From Congeria kusceri (Eukaryota > Mollusca > Bivalvia > Myida > Dreissenidae), in NCBI GenBank assembly GCA_027627225.1, contig CM051034.1, forward strand, positions 20,568,480 to 20,632,479: 64,000 nucleotides of DNA, in the 5' to 3' direction. This document shows, piece by piece, positions 19,780 to 64,000 of the stretch. The notes beneath the pieces are model-generated. The model was given only the letters and a program-made list of their open reading frames with translations. It was not told the DNA's origin and did not search any database. Numbering within the stretch: position 1 is the first letter of the stretch; each line of letters starts with the position of its first letter. Both the position numbers and the translations under genes were made by a program.

Positions 19780-20622
19780 ACACTTTATGAAGGGAAATAA
19801 TTGCTCCGGGCTTTTCTTGAACCGTCAAAATTGTTTCCCTTGTTGATAACTTAATTGCCCAAATTGACACGTTTAAACCTCTTGTTTCATTCATTAATTA
19901 TTCATAAGTAACGAAAGGAGTCCAATTTAACATGCTTTCAACGATGCGTGTACGAATTGCGTACAAAGAAATAATTTTCGGCAATTTTCACGTTGTGCGC
20001 ATAGCGCTAAATCCCGTCTCTTTTGTACTCGCTACGTTCGCGAGCAAATATCAAAAGGCGATAGACATTCGGGCGAGCGAGCATTTGAGACACGAAAACA
20101 GCCGAAGTCGCACACATGTACACACAACTTGTGGATGTACTGACACGCTACCGATTTAAATTAAATGCACCTGTTCTACAGGAAGGATTTTAGTACATCT
20201 GTGATCGTATGTGATTTGTTGCTACAATTTTCGAAAACAAGAATGGATTTAAAGCTGTTTTGAGGATATAAGTATTATATGATAAAGAGTGTATAGTTGT
20301 GTTTTATGATGGTTGAATTGTGAAAATAAATTTAGTGTATCGACAGATTGTGTTATTATTTGGATTTGTCGATTCAAAACGTACGAGTTAATTGAAAATC
20401 CAGAGGAATTACAGTTATACTGTGAGAGGATATGTGATAAAAAAGTGAAAAGTGACATGCTTAATTTGACATAAATTTCCATTTTTATTAAAATGTGATA
20501 ATATTTTATTTAAAAGGTTAATTTTAAGATTTTAATATTGTTATTATATAATTTACAAAAAGACGACAAATACATATATTTCATTATATTATTTACGAAA
20601 GACGGGAAAATACTTCGCAACC
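19780..20622 (+). promoter_or_regulatory. Possible slit 5' UTR and proximal promoter
   Basis: This stretch before the slit ATG is free of recognisable repeats. Between 19920 and 20110 it is clearly richer in CpG than its surroundings. A small open frame (19932-20159, 75 codons) lies inside but resembles nothing I know. No convincing TATA box is placed. The 5' UTR may also contain a further upstream exon. The call rests only on position and base composition. Confidence 0.3.
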
Positions 20623-55202
<34,580 letters not shown>

Positions 55203-55454
55203 GTAAGTACAACTTTTTCTTGCGTACTAGCAATGTTTTTTGTTCGATATTGTTAAGTTTTCCTGTTTTTGTTTTTTCGTTTCCAGAAAAACCTGTTTTA
55301 AGTGTTTAGTAACAAAATATCTGTAACCCTGTATCATGTCAGGCAATTAGATAATTACTTAGTACATGTATATTGATGTTAATTAGGTCGCGATTATACA
55401 GTGTTTTCTGTTCCATATTGCACGTACCGTACTTAGTATACATACCACTTGTGT

Positions 55455-55690
55455 TGAAATTCGCTTAAATATGTGTTGCAATTCGCATCTAAATTTTTGT
55501 AGCAATTCGCATCTAAATTTTTGTTGAAATTCGCATCTAAATTTTTGTAGCAATTCGCATCTGAATTTGTGTTGAAATTCGCTTACACTTGTGTTGAAAT
55601 TCGCATCTTAACTTGTGTTGAAATTCGCATCTAAATTTGTGACTTGAAATTCGCATCTAAATTTGTGTTGAAAATCGCATCTAAATATAT
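55455..55690 (+). repeat. 24-bp minisatellite
   Basis: About ten units of gaaattcgcatctaaatttg tgtt, starting about 250 bp after the slit exon 4 donor. Confidence 0.9.
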
Positions 55691-55699
55691 TTAACCATG

Positions 55700-58340
55700 T
55701 CAAGATGCATATCTTGCATAGACAAAGTATGCGCGGTATGTCGATTCTCATGTTGCTTAGATTTCGACAAAAATATGTCACCCGTTTCGACAGATTCAAG
55801 CCAAAACCACGTTATTACGTGGTAAATGCCGCACACTTGGTTTTGGCTAGTTTTAGTATTTTATGTCGACCACAAGTTTACAATATTTGCACCATTGGAC
55901 TGTGTACAATTAAAAAAATATGTATAGTTCCAGAAACATATTAAGTAAAATCTAATTGCTAAACTTAACATTTAATGTGTTAACAATGTATTCCGTGTGT
56001 AAAAACACTGTGCATAGTGTTGATAAATTTTGAACTGATTAATTGTTATTGTTTACTTTACAGTAAAGAGAATCAACACTTTTTTTGTAGTTTTAAAAAA
56101 TATCACTTGACAAAAATTGGCACATAAGTGAACATGTTTTAAAATAAACTTAGGATGCTTGTGGCCCCAGAGTTATTCCGCCGTGTACACGGACAATTCC
56201 ACGAACAGTTCCAATGCCGTTGCAGTAATTTCCTTCCTCTAGGAAAGGAGACCCAGCGCCCGTATTCATCCCAGGGCCCGTATTCATCCCAGGGCCCGTA
56301 TTCATGCACCAACCTATTCTTAGACCTAAGACGTAAGAATAAATAATATTTTTAAAACTTCTGTGCTAGGAAAACTGTTAACTTGGACCTGTTTATGGTA
56401 TTCACCAACGTCAATTACAGCCTTCATTATTTATAACAATTTATTAACGACCTAAGCGACATGGGTGCTCAGCATATTTGCGAACGCAGAAGTATTTTTT
56501 CCTGATTCTAAGTCTGTTCTGTATTCTAAAGACTAACAATGGTTTGGTGAATAAACCGGTGTTTCTGCGTCATGGGATGGGGGTGGGGTGGGGTGGCGGT
56601 GGGAGTTGTACTCGCAACTTAGTCGCGATGGCGTATATACTACAATTAGATATAATTAAACAGAGCATTTTGCAATGTCAGTTCGTCTTTTGAAACTAAA
56701 GTGTCGTTGTAGTCATGTTTATTGGGCATATAAAACACATTTTAATCTATGTTTTTTTTTTTAACTTTTGCATTATTATGAAACTGAATGTGTTTGGCAA
56801 ACTTTGGCTCATACTTTCGCATTGTGAGACTTCTTGCTATTTCTTCGTGTTACGTGAACCGTCTGTTTGTTTCGCAATTAGTGTTCCTAATTGAAATTCT
56901 AATGAGCGCATAATCAGGCAATTAAGATAAAACAATGTAACGGTAGATATTAAAGTGGGCAAGCCTGTTCCTTGTATGCAAATTGCTTGATATAAATAGC
57001 CTCCATATGCGCTGTAAACTTGTGTAAAAGTTTATTTGTAACAAATACACTTAGTGTTATTGTGCTTATTACAATTTTGCTGTTACTGAACGTTATTACA
57101 TAATCATAATGCGTTAATAACCACCATTAGTATTCTGTTTAATTGTGATGTCTCTCTCTCTCTCTCTCTTTCGTATTACTGAATTGGTGAATAATAATGT
57201 TATTCAAAAGAATAAAAATCTGACTATATAAATGTTTCACATTATCTACAAAGAAGGGATTGTACATTCGTTGAAACCATAACAATAGGACACATTTTTG
57301 TTAAATACCAGCAGACGAAACTAAGGTTTTATTTCATTGAAAACTTCATATTTCTTCTCAGGGTATTGAGGCCTGAATAATCCGCTTCTGTATCCGTACT
57401 ATGATCGTCAATGATTTCATTATCCGCTGTGAATTCGTAAGCATTTTCCACCCTGTGGCGAGTGTTTATTTAAATTTACGGATAATTACTAAGTTTGCCA
57501 CTTGTCTATTGTCATCCCGTACACTCAAATGTTCATTAGCTCTAAAATCATAGAAGGTGTATCAAATGAACGACAAACGGGCTATTCAAAGACTACACCC
57601 AAATATTTTTTCATCAATTCATACTACATTCACCACAATATGAAACATTTTCGTTCACGTTTCCCTATTCATTCACAATCGGGTCGTAGCTTTTAACTAT
57701 TAAATAACTGTTTAAATACTTGAACATGTTATTTTGTATTTATAGGCGCAGTATTCGTATTCACAACATCCGATTGTGTTGCACTTTCGTCTATGATGAT
57801 TAACTCTAAAGCAAAGATCATCAATAAGAAGGCTAAAGAATTAAGTTTTTAGTCTAAAAGTGAGAGGCACCGTTAAAATAGCTATTTTTGTAAGCCCATT
57901 TAGGTATTTAAATATTAAAACAATCACACACTTCTAAAGTCGATTCGATCCGGAAATGGGAGTAGTTGTTAGACCGGAAAGTGTTGGCGACCAATGCGCA
58001 AGCGCATAAACAAGTGTTTGTTGAGAAGCAAATGGCGACTGTCAGAGAGCGTTCTTTGAACTCGTATCCCGGTGTTTGCATTCTGCAATCAGGCTAGGGT
58101 CTGATATTTTGACGTGCATGGCTCCACGAATGTGCCATGGGGCCTAGATGATGCAATACAGCTGTACTTTTCTTCTGCGCGTAACCACAAACAAATATTT
58201 TGTGCCTCTCTGATAACGGTGACCTTGAAACTATGTGACATTCAAAACTTACATCTTCTTTAGGCTGCACATCGGTTTACATTTTATATACCATGTACCT
58301 GTTTATAGTCAGGCATTTGATTTAAAATAGGCGTCTTTTA
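55700..58340. other. Slit intron 4, mostly unique
   Basis: Contains a threefold cagggcccgtattcatc repeat at 56255-56307 and a (TC)n run at 57149-57170. I searched for a fourth LRR exon here and saw none. Confidence 0.45.
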
Positions 58341-58343
58341 AAA

Positions 58344-58441
58344 TGATATCGTCCCTCGAAAGCCAGAAGGTGTCATCAGCATAATATTAATATGTGCAAA
58401 AAAGGCTTCGATCAGAGCTTCAGAGCTGTCAAGGGACGATA
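58344..58441. mobile_element. Small foldback (98 bp) with atatcgtccct ends
   Basis: gatatcgtccctcgaaag at the left is answered by caagggacgatatg at the right; the inner gcttcgatcagagcttcaga is partly self-complementary. Confidence 0.55.
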
Positions 58442-58444
58442 TGT

Positions 58445-60890
58445 GTTACATATTCGATTGCTAAGGGTATGTCATATAACCTATTGTTAGAACAAGTCTG
58501 CGTATGATAATATAAAGGAATTAAATCGCGCTTGGATAACATCTATACATTGGCTTCGTTTAATGATGCAATATATGTAAATACTGTTTGGAAACAGTTT
58601 TGTTCAAAGCTGTATGGTGACCGATCACTTATAACACCGTTTTGCTTCACTTACGACCAGATTAGGTTAGAAGTTCATTATAGGAGTCAACCTCTATAAT
58701 TCTTGTAAAATATTCAATGGATATTATTATGCCGCTGTTATTGAATATAATTACGATTGACTTCATTGCAACTGGAAAACATTCAATGGCGTTTTACGGA
58801 AGGTAACATCGAGTGCTAGATGATACAGCTCATATAGTATACATTTGAGGTGACATTGCGATGTACAATCCACACAGAACGATGGGTCAATAGTCAGAAA
58901 TAATTGACGCATTCATTCGTTCAGAAATTTATTTGCAATTCAGTGATTTTAACTGAGAGTTCAGTAATTATTTATTAACATTTATCGATATGGATATTTA
59001 TGAGACCAATAATCTTTTCAACAAGAATCCAAAATACGAATGGGTAATCAAATTACAGGTCCAGACACACAAGGTCATTGCTAATAAAGTTTCACAGCTA
59101 GAATAATGTACGTTCTTCAGTGTATGTATGGAATGTTTTCTCGTACATTTCGTACATAACTGATCTTTGCCATTTATTGTTTTCTCCGTATGCCCCGTTT
59201 GATCCAAATTTCACCCTCGAATGCATTTCAACCAGAAGCAGGCTATAAAAATCAAATTACATGCATTGCTGATTGCACTTCAAAAGGTCACCAGGAAAAG
59301 CACGTCTGTTTATTCATGAGCAACTTCGCAGGAGATCTCATTCTTTATCTGTCCTTTGTAAGGTATGAAAACGTCCCACTTGTGTGATTCAAGTCTTCGC
59401 GGAGAGTGTGCGAACGCTTGTTTTACTTATCACTTAACTTTTTCACTTTCATTTCAATGAAATTCTATCGTAGATGTATCAACCGGGGTATTGAAAGGTT
59501 TGCCCATTTCTATGCGCAAAATGTCATTAAACGATAACATTAGATAAATAAAGCGAGTTGCTAAACCCCGAGTCTTAGAAATTAGAGGAATTATGAATAA
59601 AACGAGGCAACATTAAAGCCAATCTTAATCCCAGTCAATGATAAAGGGAGGATTTTTCTTCCACCAGGTGGCAATTTCACCATGGGGGACATTTGCAACG
59701 GTTTTATTAGCTGTATATCATTGAACGCGCAAAAAGACATTTATCTTGTTTTCAATATAACATAATGGGCCTAACCTCACGAATCGTCGTGACGTCATCG
59801 TACATACGAGTGCACTCTCTAAGCTACTGACTAATTTATTGGGACATCATTTTCTATGTGATTTCCAATTAATCAATTATTATTTGATTCCGTATGTTGG
59901 TTTAGACAATTCAGAAGAAAACTGTTTGTCTCGCAAAATTATGGAATTGCCTACAGGCAGATATTGTCGAAAAAATATACCCTTTTTTCAGATTTTTACA
60001 AGTGTTTTTAAATGTCATATAATCACACTTCGTTAATTGTACTTGTTTCACGCACATTTAAGTTAAATTTCATGCGTATTTCATTTAGTAAACGGCGTCT
60101 AAACGCAAATAATTCTTTGCCAAAGAATATACAACTGGAAAAATATCTAACAGAAAGGTCGCTCTTGAAGGAAGGTGCATGCGGGTAACTGGTACATATT
60201 CTATGTATTTCATAACAATTTTCTAATTCAACTCTCCTTTAGTGCAAGGATTAAGTTAGATACAAAACGCAAGTCTCCAGATGTAAACCGCAATAAAAAC
60301 GCTTGTTGAATAAAGCGTTTAAACCGACAAAACTATTCGTCGGTTAACTGGTGGATTATATACTGGAAATCACATGCCAGTAACAGCGAGGTGCAACTGT
60401 TTCGATAGCTAATCATTGACGAGCTTGCATATTATCATGCCAGAAGCAACCAACTGATGGTAGCATCATCTCTACGTAAAATGGCCGTCATGTGTTATAG
60501 CTCAAAAATATCTTAATAATCAGTATAGGTCGAATGCTTTCGAAACGTCTACATGTATAAACAATTTGGTCTATGCCTATTTATTTCAAAACAACCCAGA
60601 GTATATGAACACATCCGGACAACTATGTAAGAGCCATCCCTGTTAAACCCTTCAACAATTCCTTACAAGTGGGATTAAGATAGTATTAAAAGATTTGAAG
60701 GGATGAACAGAACCAGGCCGGATACATACACTTCGCAACTGTCTTCGAGGTTTTGAGTTTTCATCAATGTTACACGCTTATAAGACATAACTTAATCGAA
60801 TAAGCCATGGTAATTTTGTATAACATTAGATGGTACATTATTCGAAGCCTTGACCTTATGTTCATTCGTCATTTTCATCAACTGTTTGGC
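58445..60890. other. Slit intron 4, nothing recognised
   Basis: Unique-looking intron; no plausible exon or repeat array. Confidence 0.45.
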
Positions 60891-60904
60891 ATCAGATTGC
60901 GAAT

Positions 60905-61335
60905 AGGGCCATACAAATGTGATTCTATGTTTAGCGTCCCCATGATTTTTTGAAACCTACTAACCAGGCAGGAAAAAACAAACAACAAGTTGATAAAAAA
61001 ACATTTTTCTTTCACAACTTATTCATGGCAGTGGTACAAACTAAAGCAAATGTTGACTTGCAAAACTGTTATACACCATCTTTATATTGGGAACTTACTG
61101 TTTTACAGTATTTTAACTGTTTAAATTGACTAGGTGCATGCTATGTTTTACAAATATTGGAAAAAGAATCCTAAAAGGCATTGCTTTTCTTTTCTTTCCC
61201 CAAATTTTTAAACGCTTTCCAACTCGATTTTGCACATTGTCACAATTGTTTTTTTTTTCATTCAGGCATCCGAAAACTTACCAGCGCGAGGACGCTAAAC
61301 ATAGAATCAAATTGGTTTGGCCTTATGTGTAGAAA
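60905..61335. repeat. Dispersed repeat R1, copy 2, with inverted end
   Basis: 60905-61130 match 26855-27085 (gggccatacaaatgtgattc, tttagcgtccccatgatttt). At 61290-61325 gaggacgctaaacatagaat and caaattggtttggcc are the inverse of the left end, so R1 has terminal inverted repeats and this copy is about 430 bp. Confidence 0.65.
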
Positions 61336-61689
61336 CAAAGACATCGAACACAGATGTGGTTCAAAATCAGAAATAATTTACACAAATACTTAGTCTACTC
61401 GACTACACGACCTTCGTTTTGACTACTAGTATTTAATCCATTTACAGAAACATCACCAATGTCATCTAACTGAATGTTATACTTCTACACGATTATCTTC
61501 AAATTCAATTTAAAATGCCCAGGCAGCACTTAAATGCTTGAACACGATAAGTGGCGACGGCTGAGCTGTTAACAAGAGGGTCCCAGAGTCAAAACATCAA
61601 TATGTCGCACTTGAAGAAATCTCCACAAACAGACCTGAGTTGTTTTAATTAATTGTTTTGTTTTACGGAGGCACACACCGCTATTTGGT

Positions 61690-61703
61690 CCCCCCCCCCC
61701 CCT
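61690..61703 (+). repeat. Poly-C run
   Basis: A run of 13 or so C residues. The 61340-62035 stretch around it holds nothing else recognised. Confidence 0.85.
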
Positions 61704-62039
61704 CCATAATTAATGAGTATAAATCATCGCGTTGAACAAATAACACCTGGGAATCATAAACTTTACAGCGCGCTATTTTTCATTGAAAACCTTTTCACGA
61801 CCTTACAGCAAGAGAATGGGCGGGTCTTGTTGCGTTTCGTATTGTTCTGTACTCTAGGACAATATATCGTGCTAACAATGTATACACTTATTCACGAAAA
61901 ATAGTTTCAATTAGAAGTTCTAAAATTTCAACAATAATTTCGTTAGATGTCTCTTTAAGCATAACTCCTCCATGCACCAGTTGCTAAGTTCCTCATCCAT
62001 TATGTTTTGTAAAATGTTCTTAATATGGAGTTTATTTAA

Positions 62040-62615
62040 GAAATAATTTTCAATTTATCGTTGTTTATCGGCCAATAAACAACGATTTGGAGTTCTGATG
62101 CATAGGAATTGAACCAAGACGGCGTTAGCCCGACTTGTTTAATAGCCACGCATCAGAACGACACAGATTTGTCTATTGCTCGATAAACAACGATAACGCG
62201 AAAATTATTTCGATTCTAACATGATTTGACACATATTGTTGTAATTGTAATTGGAACTCCTTTTTATTATGCGCCGCTCAGAATCGGAACTTCTTTTTGC
62301 ATACACAAATAAAATACAAAACTTTAAAGTGAAGCCTTGTATAGTTTATACATTTTGGAACAAAAACTTTAACCACAAAATCTATGTAAAAAGTGTGCAT
62401 AATTCTGTCAAAATACTAAAAGGAGTTATGGGTAATATTGCCCCTGATTCTAGAGTTGATGACAAAGGCTAATTCCAAGTTTCAAGTGAATAACTTATGT
62501 AGTTTTGAAGTTAAAGAACTTTTGAATATAAACTTTAACCAGTTTATTGGTAGTTTAACAACGATAATTTTGTTCTTTATCTATAGAAAAATTAGCGAGT
62601 ATCTTGTTAGAATTA
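62040..62615. mobile_element. Foldback family 2, reverse copy carrying an element-D unit
   Basis: 62050-62300 is the reverse complement of about 27360-27610 (gttgtttatcggccaataaa, cgcatcagaacgacacag). The right end tctatagaaaaattagcgag matches the left end at 27280. Between them, 62375-62545 is a single reversed unit of the ~170-bp satellite of 12985-14165. Confidence 0.65.
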
Positions 62616-63223
62616 TTGTTTTATTTTGTTAGTTAATTAAGTTAATCGAAATATCTATAATGAACTTGTTTAAAGGAAATATTTGCTTTAACACATATCA
62701 GGTAAATTTGATTTTATTAATAATAAATTAAGTTCATTGAAATATTTATAAACTTTATTTCCTTGATAAATGACGTTGGATTACATTTTCATTTTTCTTC
62801 CTCAATAATAATTATTATAGTTTAAGTTAATACCGTAACGCAATTGCAAGTGTATTAATAAGCGGTCAATGAACAATCTACCGTGCATAATTTTTTATTA
62901 ATGGCTAACGGGCTTTGAACGAAGGATGAGTGCTGAAAATACAATGGCTTTTATATTTTAAAAGACACGTGTCTTCACGTTAGGAAGTACTGTACTTACC
63001 ACCAAAGTCTACTGGAACGTATGCGCATGTTGTTACTTTGCTCAACAGAAACAAGTAAACAACAACAACAACAAAACACAGGGTGGGTCTTGAAACTTTG
63101 TTCACATGCAAGAAATACAAAGACAGCGAATGAATAAACAAACTTATTTTCGATTTGATATTAATGCTAAAGTATAGAATACCGTACATAATGTTATAAA
63201 AGATTTATGTTAATAAAATTAAA

Positions 63224-63483
63224 TGAGACGTGTCGTGGAAAAATCGGGCTGAATGCATGTGCGTGAAGTGTCGTCCCGGATAAGCCTGTGCAGTCCGCAC
63301 AGGCTAATCCGAAGACCCTTTCCGCATACAGCGGATTTTTGTTTAGAAGAGACTTCCTTGAAACAGAAAATACCATAAAAGCGGAAAGTGCCGTCCTGGT
63401 ATTAGCCCTTTGGTCTGCACAGACTGATCCAGGACGATACTTTACGCACATGCATTAAGCTCGATTTTTCCACGACACGCCGC
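63224..63483. mobile_element. Foldback family 1, full-length copy
   Basis: Ends gagacgtgtcgtggaaaaa and tttttccacgacacgc, both hairpins present. Confidence 0.85.
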
Positions 63484-63489
63484 AAATAA

Positions 63490-64000
63490 TGTATGTTTAT
63501 AATTCCAACATACTGTAAATGCTGTTAAACAAATGATTCAAGTGCTGCTTTACATTATTTAAGCTCATCGTGGAAAATTGTAATAATCAAAGGAAATCAT
63601 CACGATTTATTTGCTGTATGATTATCCAGTCGATAAGTAAAGGTAATCGATTGTCTTCGACTTGAAACAGATTGGCGATAAGTTTAGCATAGTTGCAAAG
63701 ACATGTTGAGAAATATAATTTATTGCATTGTCGGAAACGCTTTTTTGCAAGTATACTTAACTGAGAACAGCGAAACGTTTGAACTTGTTTCATGACTCAT
63801 GTATATGCTACATATTATAACCGATATTTCAAAATATAATTTATGGTAATGTCAGGTATTTGGACCAATGCAATCAGGTTATAGTGTTCATAACGATTTC
63901 ATATGCTATCACTTTAGATATTAAACATAATTCATTGCACTTTCCCCTAGGGCATATATTTTTGTCACATCGGAAAAAAACCCCTCATAATGTTGAAAGT
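63490..64000. other. Slit intron 4, nothing recognised
   Basis: Unique-looking AT-rich sequence to the window edge. Confidence 0.45.

Overview
The window is eukaryotic nuclear DNA, most likely from a bivalve mollusc. Genes are split by long introns with GT/AG junctions, coding density is very low, and the rest is AT-rich and full of satellites, tRNA-derived SINEs, foldback (MITE-like) elements and tandem-repeat elements resembling the 'pearl' elements described from oysters. The most frequent foldback family (14 copies here) looks, from memory and unchecked, like a repeat very common in Dreissena (zebra/quagga mussel). I therefore lean to Dreissena or a close relative.

Two genes can be supported, both on the + strand. 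(1) Positions 797-12400 hold the last four coding exons of a TRPM-family cation channel, closest by eye to the TRPM2/TRPM8 group: the end of S6 with the TRP helix, a coiled-coil stretch, and a lysine-rich tail ending in a stop at 12398-12400. The splice phases of all four exons fit together. No NUDT9-like or alpha-kinase domain follows. (2) Positions 20623-55202 hold the first four coding exons of a slit orthologue: signal peptide, LRR N-terminal cysteine cap, then three leucine-rich repeats. Each repeat is on its own 72-nt exon and all introns are phase 2. The gene runs off the right edge. The two genes are unrelated in function (ion channel; secreted axon-guidance ligand of Robo).

Layout: 1-800 SINE tail and a minisatellite that reaches the first TRPM exon; 979-4588 intron with a tandem-repeat element broken by a solo LTR, then a 24-bp minisatellite; 4722-5933 intron with a 34-bp array and repeated copies of the next exon's acceptor; 6079-11908 intron with a hairpin element, a 57-bp array and two pearl-like elements; 12401-20622 intergenic, with two more pearl-like elements and an intact tRNA-Asp-like SINE; 20811-28339, 28412-34752 and 34825-55130 slit introns, rich in foldback elements, microsatellites and a 2-kb 21-bp satellite; 55203-64000 start of the next slit intron.

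The most interesting observations are four different minisatellites in the TRPM introns that repeat splice-signal-like sequence (including partial copies of real exon junctions), a solo LTR with clean target duplication inside a tandem array, the 21-bp satellite that expanded inside one copy of a 67-bp repeat and carries higher-order structure, and a foldback family built of hairpins nested in a hairpin. I found no CRISPR array, no operon and no convincing functional tRNA or rRNA gene.
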